From Pseudofabraea citricarpa (lineage: Eukaryota; Ascomycota; Leotiomycetes; Helotiales; Dermateaceae): a stretch of 64,000 nt of DNA. Shown one piece after another: positions 36,914 to 50,334 of this stretch (position 1 is the stretch's first letter; the number at the start of each line of letters is the position of its first letter). Both the position numbers and the translations under genes were made by a program. The DNA lies in NCBI GenBank assembly GCA_029641185.1, contig JAPWGK010000034.1, positions 298,384-362,383 of the forward strand, read 5' to 3'. Under the pieces are notes generated by a model that worked only from the letters and a program-made list of their open reading frames with translations, did no database searches and was not told the origin of the DNA.

Positions 36914-37930
36914 GTTGGGGATGGTGATTCAGAATGAGGAGATACATAGCAAATGTTACGAATCTCACTCTTGTGGTTCAGTTATATAAGATATATTTGT
37001 ATGATTCAGCTACTGCAGGTACATGTTGAGCCGTTGGACATAGGTTACCCCGCTTATTTTATTCCAATTGACATAATTCCAACTCATGATATATGACAAT
37101 TCCTTACTATTTTTAGTTCGGTCACTTTAAAAGCCATTGAGATAGAAATGGGAAGTTGACGTTTTAGACTTTAATCAAGTAGAGGTATTTAGTTGTGAAG
37201 TGACCGTTGCATTGCTTGTTGATAGCTACATAGTCTGGTGTCTTTCATTCACAGCATAATAATAACATCTAGCAGTATGCACGAAATGCGGAGAAAGCCG
37301 AAAATGCGGGGATCTTGGTCGCTTATTTCCTATCATGAGCAGTAAGTAGTACATCAACATTGCTAGAACGTACAATAATTAATGCACAGAAGCGTCGAAA
37401 TTAGGTTAGTGTGGTTGTTACAGAATTCGAGGTAGCATTAAAGCAAGTCCTCTCGGAGTCCCCCATTTCTGAGCTGGTCGTCCGAAATAAGCCTATCATA
37501 CGCAGCCGGCGATCACTTCCTTGTCGGAAAAGGGGAGATCTCGCGCGAGTAACGGGAGGACACAAACCACCCCCTCCTTTTGCTTATACCTGCTGTAAGT
37601 GCACGGTACACAGATCTCCCCACTTATGCACCCAATAACGCTCGAGTCGTTGATAATCAAGAAGCAACCTCGTCGTCTCTTATCTGCAACTCCCCTGCCC
37701 TTTTTAATCGCAAGTCAACAATGGGCACGTACCGGCAGAAACAGAGTTTCGGACCAAGAGATCTACCTATCGCATTCCAGATAAGGGATATTACGACTGC
37801 AGCTAGAGCTTGAGCTTGGGCGGGATGCTCGAGCCGTAGAGTTTATATGATCGTCTTCTGTCCTTGTGTTTCTCTTTGACGCTCGATTGTTCTTCTGAGC
37901 GTCGTGAAAGATCGAGATCCAAATCAAATC
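36914..37930. other. Intergenic, no gene seen
   Basis: About 1 kb without supported coding exons; it includes the promoter of the sugar-porter gene. Confidence 0.4.
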
Positions 37931-39594
37931 ATGGCTCCCTCAGCATTTCCGAGACAGTATGTCTCAAAACTAGTTCCCAGCTCGCCGTTCATGATTGTCG
38001 TGGTGATCATTGCCACGTCTGTTGTGGATTCAGTTGTAAGTCACAGAGAATTCACAAACAAAAGTCTTTCTTAACAATGAATTCCTCAGTTACTCGGCTA
38101 TGACAGTTCTCTCATGGGAAGCTTGAATGTCATGCCCTCGTACTCGAACTACTTCGAGTTGACGACTGCAACCCGATCTCTAAACACGGCAATCTCATAC
38201 ACCGGCGGAGCTATTGCTGCTTTTCCAGCGGGATTCCTCGTCGATTGGCGAGGAAGGCGGGAATGTATCTTCTGGTCTTGTATCATTACTCTAATTGGAG
38301 CCGTTCTTCAAGCCTCAGCCGTACATATCGCTATGTTTATAGTTGGTCGATTTATTATCGGCATGGGTATGGGTCTCGCAGCAACAGCGACGCCAACCTT
38401 CGTCGCTGAGACAGCACCACCCAAACATCGGGCTTTTGCATTGGGTTTGTATTATTCTTGCTGGGGAGTGGGAACTCTGATCGCATCTGGTGTTTGTTAC
38501 CGAGTGAGTTGCTCTACCAGTGAAGCTCTTATTTGGAACAATCAGCTGATGCTCAAGTGATACAGAGTCAGTTTGTCGAAAGCACATGGGCATGGCGAAT
38601 TCCGAGTCTCCTCCAGATCGTGCCCAGTTTTGCATGCATGTTCGTGATTCTCTTCGTGCCCGAATCCCCTCGATGGCTGGTAAACAAAGACCGACACGAT
38701 GAAGCCCTCGAAGTACTTGCGGTTGTTAATAGCGGCGGAGATAAAACGGATCCGTTAGTTCTGTTACAATATCGTGAGATTGCCGATACGATAGCGTGGG
38801 AAAAGACGGAGGGGAAACAACTTACATTCAGAGAAGCGTACACCAACCCGATCAACCGCAAGCGTCTCATCATTGCCATTTCCTTCTCGGCCATGGTCAT
38901 GCTACCCGGAACAAACATCATTACATATTACTTCGGCACCATGCTCGAGCAAGCGGGAATTACCGATCCGACGACACAGCTGGAGATAAACATCATTCTA
39001 ACAGCATGGTCGTTGGTCATTGCAGTCATCGGCTCATGGTTCGCAGATCGAATAGGTCGCAAGCTTCTCTGCAGTCTCAGTTTAACAGGCGGTATCATCG
39101 CATTCTACATGGTCGGTGGCTTAACCGCCGCATATGGCTCTTCGACGAATAAATCCGGCATCTACGGCACCATCGCTTGCATCTTTCTGTACAACGGGAC
39201 GTACAATTTCGGTATCGCACCACTGACAGTCCTGTATCCGCCCGAGGTCCTGTCTTACCGTATCCGCGGCACGGGAATGGGATTCTACACCATGACGACG
39301 AAATTATGCGGCTTGTTCGTCACTATGGTCATGCCGTTCGCGCTCGATGCTATAGGTTGGAAAACGTATATCATCAATGCGAGTTTCGATATCCTGATGG
39401 TCGTGTTTGTCATTTATTATTGGGTTGAGACGCAGGGTCTGACGCTGGAGGAAATCGATGTGAAATTTGATGGCGTTAAACACTCGTCGGTTCCGGATCT
39501 CGAGGAGTTGAAGAACGGGAAGGTGGATTTTGTTATTGAGGGCTTGGAATTACATCGGGAGGCGACGCTTACCGCGGGAGAGAAGAAATTATAA
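37931..39594 (+). CDS. MFS sugar-porter family transporter
   Basis: Exons are 37931-38035, 38090-38503 and 38566-39594, giving 515 residues. Sugar-porter hallmarks are GYDSSLMGSLNVMPSY in helix 1, DWRGRRECIFW after helix 2, GRFIIGMGMG, PESPRWLVNKDRHDEAL after helix 6, DRIGRKLLC after helix 8 and a C-terminal VETQGLTLEEID. Twelve helices are expected in the plasma membrane. The sequence resembles the lactose/hexose permease branch. The substrate cannot be told from motifs. Confidence 0.88.
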
Positions 39595-40919
39595 GATGGT
39601 GCTTCTCATGAATAGAAGTTATAAGGGCGTATACTTGCATCCTTTGCAATAGATTTCATCGTGGAATAGACTTTGAAATTTTGAATTTATACTCTTCGAT
39701 GAGTGATTCTTATGAAAGATATTTTCCACAGGATTTTCAAGGTAGAAGTATCACTTGATTGTTGTCGATAGGTACTTTTTGCTCGTTAAATAGTTTTTCA
39801 ACGAGGTGCAAATTATCTTATAAGCCAGTAACTCCAAACGATGGAAAGAGTATATAAATGTATGCTGGATTTTGAATAGGTGCACCCTTATTAATTTCAA
39901 CAGCGTTTTAACAAAAAGCAGTGTAGAAAGAACTGTTTCGTGGAAGAAGGAAGTTCAGGAAAACTTCATCTTCTAAGAACAAATAGGCTATTTAATGTTA
40001 CTTTCAACAAAAAAAGAAATTGTGAATCACTAGAACTGACCCCGTCAAACAACACGACGTCGATGATGTTTGTTACTTCAGTATTATACAGAAATGACTG
40101 TATTGATTGAATATGCAATGCTCAATAGGACGAGCTGGAAAATAAGAAAAAAGGGTCATTTTGTGGGAAAAATATTGTTTAGTTCCTAGGCAAATTAAAC
40201 AATTGGGGGTATTTACACGAAGTGTAAACCCATGATAATATATAGGTCTTCTAGAGACATCGAAAAAAGTATCAGGTGTCAATAGTTGCCTTGATTACTA
40301 AGAACTTGAGCACTGAGTCGGTGGTTGCATATTTTTAAACAGACAAAGAACAGGACATACTATGTGGAACCTTCCATGACTCACTAGACTACCCAAACAG
40401 ATGTTTTAATAAAGAGAACGGTTTTATATTCTGAGACAAAAATCAGTTTTGACCAAAGAAAATGCTGCCATATACGCTTGAGAGATTTGGCTTCATTTTC
40501 AAAACTCCTGTTAAAATATTATGCAGCATATGAAGCTCTACAATAAAAAACATCGTTTCCGAAGAATTATTAAGTAATTCTATACGATGATGAAGAAGTG
40601 CTCTAGATTCCTGTTGCAATATTTCACAACCTTCAAGCTTCAGTAGATTGCGCCTAAACCCTAAGGTCCGGTATCAGACTTGATCCACCGATACGGAGTG
40701 CATGATCCAAAGAGCTGAATATGCAACCTAGATTACTTAATTTCAGGTAAAATTGTTCATACTAGTTTGTTTGGCGCTAGTGAATGATTATCCATAACTT
40801 TCAAGAAGCTTAAGTATCTTATTGACACGACCTAGAAAACAAAAACTATTTTCCTGCTTTCTGAGTTGAAAAGAGTACTGCGAGCTCTGATCCTTGAGTC
40901 TACTTGGCAGTCTAGCAAG
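39595..40919. other. A/T-rich gene-free interval
   Basis: No supported coding exon. This interval marks the left boundary of the RiPP cluster. A telomere-like CCTAAACCCTAA at 40653-40664 appears fortuitous. Confidence 0.45.
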
Positions 40920-42184
40920 TTACTCCTGATAGTGTGCAATCTTTACGGCCGAACTGCCGTTGAATCTATCCGTAAGCCAGTTGCGAATCTGGCCAAAATC
41001 ACGGCAGGTATGTTCCATATCAGAGTCGATGTAACTTTGCCCAATTCCAGAGTAGAAGCGGGTTGGAATCGGAGTAAGGTCCACAGTGCACTGGAGTATT
41101 TGTCTCAGCGCATCAATGCAGTGATCTATCAGATCAGCAATAGATTGATTAGCCAGCGACCTAGTACTTTCTAATATGCTCCATGGCTGGAATTCAATTT
41201 ACCTCTGTGTAGTATTCCATGAATCCCGACGTGTTCATACCGATCAGGATAGAATGATTGGCGAATATGGTCCTGGAAAAAAAGAGAGACATGTAAGCAA
41301 GAGACATTATTCTAGCCGATGGGATTGCCACAGGATAAGGAGACGATGAAGGTGAAGGCAAGGATCAGGGTTTCTCACCAGGCAGTGAAGTAGATGAAAG
41401 GTTTCAAATCTTTTTCATGTGAAGTTGATAAGTATAGTTTCTCACCAGAGACGAATAGATATAACATACCCAGCAATATAGCCCTCTTGTTGTGCATCCC
41501 AAAAGTCTTGATAATTAGGACCCCAAGCATTCCGTGCTTCATTTTCCGTCAAAAAGATATAGCGTGCTTAAAACATGCCTATTAGTAAACTAATGCTCCT
41601 TCGAAGGAGATTCATCAGTAACTTACCAGCTGTTAGTGCATTCCATGCATCATCGATTTCTTGGTTCGGTTCCCCAATGTAGCGTGGCTCGTCGTCAGGA
41701 AATTGGAGATATTCCAACCCATTTGCATCAAAAGTCGGGCCCCCGGTAAATTTAAGTCTCTTAATTGAAATTTGTGTTCTCGCATCAGCTGCAGAAATGC
41801 ATCAAGTTAGACAAGTGTATAGAAGAGTTTTCATGTACCCGAAAGAACGATAGTTGTAGAACAGCTTTTCGAAGTGCGAAGAAAGTTTACATCACCTAAA
41901 TCTGTTTTGAACCCCGTCTCAAAGCTTCCCATGTCATTTGAAAATTGGGACTCGGGAGTTTTTGACGACAGTAAATATATGCATAACAGAACAGATGCTA
42001 AATTGGATAGCAGTAACAGAAAAATAGGAGTAGTCAATGAGAAATGCCTGAATCGTGAAGTAGATTGTACGTTGTGTATTGATCTTGGATCAACTTTCCC
42101 CTCTTCGATTTGGCCTTCATCCATCAGATTAAGTGACTTGTAGCTGTACTTGAAAGAATCACTAGACAGATAAGGGTTGAACAT
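40920..42184 (-). CDS. UstYa-family oxidative cyclase candidate 1 (DUF3328)
   Basis: Six exons: 41839-42184, 41627-41788, 41470-41566, 41379-41409, 41203-41272 and 40920-41125. Splicing is in phase and gives 303 residues. An N-terminal cytosolic tail is followed by one membrane helix (about residues 47-72, TTPIFLLLLSNLASVLLCIY). The lumenal domain has FPDDEPRYIGEPNQEIDDAW and both family motifs: H207-x2-H210-C211 (FHLLHCL) and H234-x2-H237-C238 (HRDHCIDALRQ). UstYa-type proteins bind copper or another metal through these motifs and cyclise or oxidise the Tyr-containing core of fungal RiPPs in the secretory pathway. Two copies of a TCCCGCGGGA palindrome lie 185-268 bp upstream of the ATG. It belongs to the cluster with the precursor at 55.3 kb. 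Confidence 0.9.
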
Positions 42185-42368
42185 GATTGGAAGAAAGAGA
42201 AATTGAAAATCCGATACAATGAATGCGGGACTCGTTGATTATTGGCGTACGTAAGAAGAGACCTGTAACACAATAGATACTTCGATAGAATGGTAGAAAA
42301 TAAATGAAGAGTAATGGTTGGGGAACAACTCTTGGCTCCTTGCCCAATTTGCTCAAAGATCTTTGAAT

Positions 42369-42378
42369 TCCCGCGGGA
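42369..42378. promoter_or_regulatory. TCCCGCGGGA palindrome, copy 1
   Basis: A perfect 10-bp palindrome containing CCG/CGG half-sites, the usual target triplet of Zn2Cys6 proteins, within AATTCCCGCGGGATTT. It is a candidate binding site of the cluster regulator at 43791. Confidence 0.5.
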
Positions 42379-42441
42379 TTTACACATTCGTACTTTATTT
42401 CCATTACCTTCAGTATTTTAATACGGTCGTATATTTCGAAA

Positions 42442-42451
42442 TCCCGCGGGA
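42442..42451. promoter_or_regulatory. TCCCGCGGGA palindrome, copy 2
   Basis: The same palindrome within AAATCCCGCGGGATT, 73 bp from copy 1 and upstream of UstYa candidate 1. Confidence 0.5.
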
Positions 42452-43790
42452 TTGATATCTTCTTAGGCAACTCAAATATGGTAGCAAGACGGAATACAGG
42501 AGATTGGCTGCGCACACAGAGATCTTCGTCCTAAATTGCCTAAATAGCAGCCAACTCAAAGAACCCTATATCGTAATCGTTATCAGTCAATCTAGCCTCT
42601 ACTAATAAGTGGCTACCACAATTCATATCATCAAAAGAACATTATCAATAACCAATCAAAGTGTTGGATTCTCTACTCGACTTCTCCTCTCATTCTCAAG
42701 TCATTTTCACACCAAACCAGAAATGATATAATCCGTGTTAGCATTGTTCAACATATTAGGCAGCAGATTCCGTGATAAACAGAAATATTTAACTACCAAT
42801 GATCATTGGACATTCGTAGCCGTAATTTAGAAATCATGATGGAAGGGAATCAATGTCACTTTTGCTGCGGTTCTCCTGCAAGTAATCACTCGCTTCTCCT
42901 TGTCCAAAAGTTCACTACTACACACTACACACGCCAACGGTTCGGACCGGCGTGTCAGTGCAACCTTATTTTCCACAAATCGTGTATAAGCTTTGCCTAA
43001 ATCCAACTGAAAGAACACCAAAACGCGGAATATTTCCGTACAGCAGAATCGCATTTAATATGGACTTATAAACCGCCATGAGCTCTTATCAAGCAGCTAT
43101 CTTATTGCCAACTCCTGCTATGTTTGCATCTTCATAAAATTGTATGTGCTATTATATACAGTCCGGGCATCGCATAGAATTATGCTTACTGGTCTAGTCT
43201 TATGTTTGATACCAAATTGCTGTATCTTTAATGGTAATTTGAAATTTCCCATCTACAATTTCTAAGTCAATGTCATTTGCTTCAAGTATGGGGCGTAAGC
43301 AGCATTAGCGCAGGCGGAGTTGCATTGGAATGAGGCAAGTGAGTTCCTACATAAATGTAGGTAGCTAAGGTAAGCAGCATCATATTGTAACGTTGATATC
43401 CAAACATTTAACTGAACCATATCTCTGCTTAGCGAACCCACACTGACCGCCGTTACACGTCTGATCTTTTGCGGCACGGATTTCGGGTATGGTTGGAAGC
43501 ATTCCGGATGCATGGCTGTAGATCTCAAAGCTTGCGTCCGTAAGGCTGCTTTGTGGCACAGCTTTTGCATATGCTTAAGACCTTCCTGATTCAGCACCAC
43601 GAAGCTCAAGGATCATGTGCACGCGCATAATGCGGGCACGAATGTTTTGACGTAAATAAAACTTACAGAGAATTGAGTAAGGTAACGATAGTATCACCTC
43701 GTGGGCTATTGCTCCGGTCAATATGTAATATATATGCTAAGAATCCGTGCAGTCCCGCTTGGCACCAAGACTTAAGACTTAGCTTCACAT

Positions 43791-44982
43791 ATGATGAATG
43801 AGTCGGCTACCCCTGCTAGACCTAAACTCTACCTTGGCACTGCCTGTGATCAATGCTTTCGATGCAAAGCTCGATGTTCAGGAAGCCGACCTGTGTGTCA
43901 AAGATGCCACATTAATAGCAGTGCTTGCACCTACAGTATTTCCAAAAGAGCTAAGAAGGCCAAAGGCGGAAGAAGCCACACGTCGAAAAGCTTCAGTGGT
44001 GAACGACCAATCGACTTGTCTTCCCCGGAACACTCAAATACAACTCTGGATGATAATAGAAATACTCAAATTTCTTCATCCCGAGGAGGCTATGATATAG
44101 CTGAAAGGAACGTAAGTTGCTTTGAGCTTTTTCTCTTGGGGATGTTTGGTCTTATTGACAAGACCGTAGTCCGCTATTGATACATCTTCCCACTTATCAG
44201 AATACTGGGGAGCCAATGATTTTTCGTTATTTATGGGGATTGAAAACGCAAACGACGACAGAGTCTCGGAAAGGATTGAACATGGGTTTTATGGCTTTCC
44301 CCCCACTCCCGTATACACGGATCTGACAAGTCTACATTCTGACGAGGTCTTGGTTTCAAGAACCGAATCCTCCCAAGCTCTCAATAATCAACCACATCAG
44401 GTTTCTCCAAATCCTGTTGAAGAAGCTCTCGAGTCTGAAAGGGACGCTACGTCTTTCATTTTTAAAAATGCTCTCATTTTTGATACCGAATCAAAACAGA
44501 CCATTAGAGAACTCTCTCTAATCAGACTGCAAACCAGAGAACCAGCTCCATTTGATTCCACACTGCTTCTGGCCAAGCGAGGCCTCCAGATTGCTACCAT
44601 GTGCCTAGCTCAGAATGACGGCAACCAACCAAGTTCAACAGATATAAGAGGATCGACAGTTCTTGCACTTGCTTGCATTCATATTACTAGCCTCGTTCTA
44701 ACATGCTACGCGGATCTACGGCTTCAGATAAAGCAGGAGAGGCGAAGTGGTGACCGGCAACTTATTCGAATCGGGGATTTCAGTGTTGAAGGAGAGGATA
44801 TCCATCATGAGCTGGTCGTTTTGATCATGTCAAAAGAGATCAAGTGCTGCAGAGAGGTCGTCAACAGACTGGAAAGATGGGTAAATTGCTTGGATCAAGA
44901 GAATGAAACCCAGAACCATTTTCTTAAAGACTTTATGGAAAGTCTGTTGTTGTGCATAGAATCACTGGAGATCAATCGCTGA
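43791..44982 (+). CDS. AflR-like Zn2Cys6 cluster regulator
   Basis: Exons are 43791-44111 and 44170-44982, with a 58-nt intron (GTAAGT...CGTAG) in phase, giving 377 residues. The zinc cluster is at residues 19-46 (ACDQCFRCKARCSG, then C-x2-C-x6-C), with spacing C-x2-C-x6-C-x6-C-x2-C-x6-C. A basic linker (KRAKKAKGGR) follows. The C-terminal half (EYWGANDFSLFMG; LLLAKRGLQIATMCLA; STVLALACIHITSLVLTCYA) matches the AflR-type regulatory domain of secondary-metabolite regulators. It sits between UstYa candidate 1 and the ABC exporter and probably switches the cluster on. The TCCCGCGGGA palindromes are its likely targets (inference). A later acceptor (CAG at 44200) would shift the frame and was rejected. 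Confidence 0.85.
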
Positions 44983-45184
44983 ATCTCTGCATTTTTAATG
45001 ATAATGAATTGCTTCGTTCTAATAATTTCTGTTGAATATAAATCAGAGGGTGGTGGTGATTATGAGTAGGGATGGACAGTTTACACACGAATAGCAGTCT
45101 TCATACCGGGCGATGGCAAAAGCTTTATTATTATCTGAAAATCAAAACTTTGTTCCAATCACAGCTCCTATATTCTAACATAGA

Positions 45185-48100
45185 TCAATTCTGTAGCTCC
45201 CACAATTCCTTGAACCTAGACTCACTTTCAAGGAGATCGTCAGGTTTTCCATATTCTAAAATCCTACCCTGCTCCAAGACTACGACAATATCAAAATTCC
45301 TGATTGTCCGTAGTTGATGTGCTACAGTAAGTACAGTGCACCCTTGGAATTTTTCTTGGACCAACTTCATTATTTTAGTTTCGGATTCTTTGTCAACGTT
45401 GGAGGTTGCTTCATCGAGCATAATAATACGCGATCGGTTAGCCAAGGCGCGGGCGAGGCACAAAAGTTGCTGTTGCCCGCTAGAGATTGTGCTAGCCTCT
45501 AATACAGAGTCAAGACCTCCTCGCGACTGAATCAAAGGTAACATTCCAACTTCGACCAGAGCCGACAGAATCTCTTCCTCTGTGCGAATACCGTTGGGGT
45601 CAATGTTGAAGCGGAAAGAGCCGGGTAGAATCATAGGGTCTTGGGGCAGAACAGTTAAACTTTGTCGTATAACTTCACGGGGAATAGATGCAAGATCGAT
45701 GCCATCGATAGAGATAGTACCATCCTGGATATCGTTAAGTCTAAGGATACTGAGGATGAAAGAACTCTTTCCACTGTAAATAGAGTTAGTACATAATATA
45801 ATCAGCCAGGTGAGGTGAACTTTCCTGCCTGTCCTGCCGCATATACCTACTTTGGTACCAGAAGCAATGTTGAGTGTAATATCTCGTAATATAGGTTGGG
45901 TATGAGCACTGCTTTTATATTAATTGATTTGCTATACATTAACTCAGTTGAGTCTCTCTTACCCATAGCTGACCGTCAGTCTCTTGAATTCTATAGCTCC
46001 TCTAGACGGCCAGTCCTCTCTCGGGATGTTTATTTCCTGGGGAAGATGCTCAGATGGAGTCTCCAGTGCGAAGCTCTTCGATCTCGATATTGCACCTATC
46101 GATGTTTCCATCTGAGTCCAAGACTGAATCAGGGTAGTGAGAGTGCGACTGAAGCTGACAATGTTGACAAGTGCAACGCCCAGCGCGCCACCCGAGGACA
46201 CACCACGAACTTGAGTAGCTAGGGCCACAATAGTAACAGCAATAATAGTGACCACCAAGTCCATGACTAGGTTCAGCCAGCGTTGAATACAATACATCAA
46301 GTAATAAGGCTTTTGTGAATCATCCAGAAATCTCTGATTGGTCTTCTGAAATTCAGAATGCCACGCGAATGCTCTGATTGTGACTAAACCTTGTAGTGTT
46401 TCGAGAAAATGAGAATAAAGTGGAGCCTTGGCCTCTAGATCTAGGAATCTAATCTGCCTTGAGGTAGTCAAATAGAATTTCTGGATGACGTATAGAAGCA
46501 CTACCAAAACGGGGTAAGCCAGTGTCGTCCATTTCGAAGAGACGGCAATTAAAATAGCTGCAGCGATGCATTCGAATACTCCATCAACCATCTGTAAAAA
46601 AGCGAAGGGAAGTTGCATGTCTATAAGAGACATATCTTGACTGAACCTATTCAGTATAACGCCAGTGTCTGTTGAGGTGAAAAAGTGAAAAGGAGCCGAT
46701 AAAACCGTGGCCAAGAGAACTTTGTGCAGCTTAATTGACGAGCGAGGCACAATTTGGACAATCAAAACCCAGACCGATGCGAGCATGAGGATGATAGCAG
46801 ATACTCCAAGTAACGCATAGACAACGAGATACATCTTTTGATGCTCGCCGGCATGCTGCCTCTCAGACTCAGACCACCATTTGAGCCAGATGTTCGGAAA
46901 GCTACTGCAAAATATGCAAGCGGCAAAAACAAGCAAGAAAATGGTCATAAGAGGCCAGCCCATTGCGTTAAAGTAGTAAAAGTAGAAACGAAAGTCCCCA
47001 ACTTTACGAGCTAGATCTACTAATCTGGCGTTAAGCTCTTTGCTAGAGATGTTTTTACTTGGCTTTTGCAAGTCTACAACGTCGGACGCCAAATCTTGGA
47101 GGATTGAGTCAGCTTTAGGATCTACCATAGATGGTGGACCTATATGGAGAATTCTCCCGTCGGGATTTAACGCAATTATAGTGTCCATAACTTGCATAAG
47201 CCGTGCTAGTAGTTTATTTCATCAGACCTATCCTTTGCAAATGCTAATCATTAAAATTGAGACATACCATCATGTGTCGCAAGTAAAACTGTCATGCCGT
47301 GTCTGCGACAAACACCTTCGTCGCCAAAAACCCTCTGCACAATAGTATGTGCCGTTGTTGCATCCAGACCACTCGTGACGTCATCGAGGAGAAGCAGCTG
47401 CTTTTTTGCATAAAGAGCTCTTGCTAAGCTGAGTCGTTGTTTCTGGCCTCCACTCAAACTAATTCCTCTACTTCCGATGACCGTTCGATCTCCTTGTGGC
47501 AGATTTGAGAAGTCTGGTTCAAGCACACATGCACTCACGATGATTGCATACCACTCACTGTCAAATTCTGAGAATCCCAGAATAATTTCCTGGGCGGAAG
47601 TATTCGGAAGCCAAGCTGTTTGTCCACAGAATCCGATGTTCAGGAATGGAGTCCTTTGTAGCGTCCCACTTACCAGATATAATTCCCCAAGGAGAGCTAG
47701 AAGTAAAGTACTTTTGCCACTACCCACAGGTCCAGTAAGCATAGTGATGCTTCCTTTCTTCAGTGTGACGGAGATTTCCTGCAAGACGGGAGGGCCTTGA
47801 TCTTTGAAGGAAAAGCTAGCGTGATCTAATGATACCAGATTAACTGCCTCATTCCTAAGACTATACTCCCAGCTCTTCAACTCAACTGCGTCTGGTTTCA
47901 TTTCATCTTTCTTCGTCAATGGCAACGAGCTGCGGATTGTTAAAGCTTGATGAGATGACGCATTTGTTGTTTTCTCGATAGAGAGTAGGTAATTCTGAAT
48001 TCGATCGTAACAACCAAGCGAAGCCGTGAAAGCCGGCCAGGCATGCATGAACAAGAATATAGGCGAAGTTAATAGTGAGATGAGGGAAAGTGATGTGAAG

Positions 48101-49829
48101 GCTGTGGATGGATCTAGCCTCGACTTCTCATTCTGTAATAAGAGAACGTAAAAGACAAATGCAGTGACTGGGCCCATAACCTGCAGAAGAGTGCCAATCG
48201 TGTTCGAGGCCACATTTAGCTGACGATATGATTTGGACATTTCCAATTCTTTGATTCGAAGATTATGAATAGTCGATGAAATTTGGTCGGAGAGGCCAGA
48301 CATCCGGATCACTTTGATGTTGTTAAGCATGGAACTTGTTGCTGTAATCCGGCTCTGGACTGCATCTACCCAGGTCTTTTGGGCCTTTCTAGATAACTTT
48401 CCCAGCGCAAAAGCAACCAATGTGCAACCTAGAACAAAGTATTAAGATAGATCCAAATTAAGGGAACACCCGACACACATAAAAATAAAATACAGTACTT
48501 ACCAAAGGCGATCACAACGGGAGCGAGGCATGCCAATCCGATCTCTCGCCACAATAGATAAATGGCGAGTCCCACTTCAATCGGCGTCGCCCACAGTACA
48601 TCGAAACGTGACATGCCCGCAGCGATTCTGTCAATATCTGTACTCATGTGGGTTATTGCAGCAGTACCGGTAGTATCAGAATGATGCAACTTCATGGTAG
48701 CATCATATACCAAGCTGACTAAACCACCACGGATCATTGTAATACAGCGATAAATCTGATGCTGGTAGAAGGCGGTGCTGATGGCAATCCCTAGATAAAT
48801 TAGGACCGTTGCTGCAATCAAAGCTCTTCCCACATTTATCTTCTCTTGACTATCGGGTTGCAACAACAAAGAAATGGCACGGTTGATGAGCAGTGGTTGA
48901 GATATCGTGAATCCAATAAGGCAGATTCGAGGAAACAGAATTAGCAAAAGGGGTTTCCGAAAAGTTTTCAAAGTTGCTAATAGCAGAGCGTGATTTGCAC
49001 TCTTATCGCATGTCGACCATATAGATCGAAAACGTTCTAGAAACGATCCTGCCGATAGCTGGGGATCCAAAGGAAAGAGATCTTCCAGACGTAACATTTT
49101 AGCCGACCAGCCTCGAAGAAGGAGAGAATTCAGCCACCAGAAAACACTACGATTAATGATCCCTCCTAGAGCTTCGGGTGAATACCATCGATAAGGTTCC
49201 TTTAACATGCCCTGTTTTTCTACGTTCTCAAGAAGTAGAATTACTGCCTTAGCTGCAACACCAGCAGTGAATACTGCTGCAAGTGGGCGGTCGAAGTTTC
49301 GTAGCCACAGTGTACGTGTCTGGCAAATGTCAAAAGTGATTGTAAAAAGGAGATATATGATTAGAGTAGGTGAGGGATGCTCTGATCGATAGTGCTCGAG
49401 ATAGGATAGGGCCGCCATGGCGAAGGCAACACCAAGGGAGCAGCAAGATGCTACTACTGATACGGGAGTTGCTCTGCTCGCCAATGTGGTATAAAAAGCT
49501 ATCAGCGCGATTTGTGTTGCTCCAAAGCAAAATATTGCACTCTATAAAAGTTGAGGTAATGAGTGGCTCCTCAAACACAAGGTACGGGTTGGATTTACAA
49601 GCTTAGCTGGAACTAGCAAGTCGATCGACTTGCTCTGTAATTTGTTTTTATTTTTTGCTATTAGGAAAAGTCGAGGGACTGAAAACATGATAAAAAGTAG
49701 CGATGGAAGCATCGAGAAGATAGACTGCTCAAAGAGCAGTGTGAAGTCAAAGCTCTCACGACAACCTAGGACTCTAGGGCCGAAGGAATTATCTGCCCAA
49801 GACTGGCAGAAATCAGATGTTTTCTCCAT
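45185..49829 (-). CDS. ABCC (MRP-type) full ABC exporter
   Basis: Six exons: 49599-49829, 48503-49541, 47269-48428 (boundary uncertain by 1 nt: phase favours 47268), 45963-47205, 45825-45908 and 45185-45773. The total is about 1448 residues. The N-terminus (FGPRVLGCRESFDFTLLFEQ) is typical of fungal ABCC proteins with an extra TMD0. NBD1 has GPVGSGKSTLL, LSGGQKQRLSLARAL and LLLLDDVTSGLDA. NBD2 has GRTGSGKSS, ISSGQQQLLCLARAL and IIMLDEATSNVD. The NBD2 Walker A is assembled across an intron whose donor reads AG|GAAAGT instead of GT, an unusual or damaged splice site. ABCC pumps export conjugates and peptides to the vacuole or outside. Here it may protect against or secrete the cluster product. 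It is convergent with the regulator and divergent from the MFS gene. Confidence 0.87.
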
Positions 49830-50334
49830 CTTTCTAAATAGATAGGGAAAACAAGTTGCAAATACCAAAGGGTCTTGCGCGAGTAATCTGATCGAGTAAA
49901 GGAGAATAAGAAGCGGAGGCTATTGTGAGGATTACTCTAATTGCTCCTAGCAACTGTTGGCAACCTTAAACCCGTCTTTTCCACATCAGGTAGTACCACA
50001 AAGCCCCACTCTTGGTTGATTCAAGAATGTAGCCAATAGCCACTTTACGGGGTAATATGGCTACTACCTTGATCTATTCCGTCTTAGTGATGGTCAGGGT
50101 TGTTGATAAGCTTCTGAATGGCCCCACTACCCAAATTTCTACCTGCCACTTACGGTAGCCACGGAATTTCAAACCCCAATGGCTTTCCGTCAAGCTTTCA
50201 TTAGCGGGTATGCTTACTTCGTACATAAGCTGGGTACCTTATTTCCGTACGTGCGTGGAATATTGTTAGCCCGACAATGGAAATAAAAGTACAATCCAGC
50301 TACCGTCGATGCATTTACTTTCTGAAGCAAGACC
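49830..50334. promoter_or_regulatory. Divergent promoter of ABC and MFS exporters
   Basis: This 505-bp interval separates the two transporter genes, which are transcribed away from each other. No TCCCGCGGGA copy was found here. Confidence 0.45.

Larger units (their letters stand above)
42185..43790. other. Promoter/intergenic region with two palindromes
   Basis: This divergent interval lies between UstYa candidate 1 and the cluster regulator. It contains TCCCGCGGGA at 42369-42378 and 42442-42451. Short open frames at 42806-43000 and 43262-43609 have no recognisable features. Confidence 0.5.

Noticed and set aside
40653..40664. Telomere-like CCTAAACCCTAA as a telomerase RNA template
   Set aside because: It does not match a TTAGGG template well, is very short and has no other telomerase RNA features.
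44112..44200. Intron of the AflR-like gene ending at CAG 44200
   Set aside because: Using that acceptor shifts the frame and meets a stop; the acceptor TAG at 44169 joins in phase.
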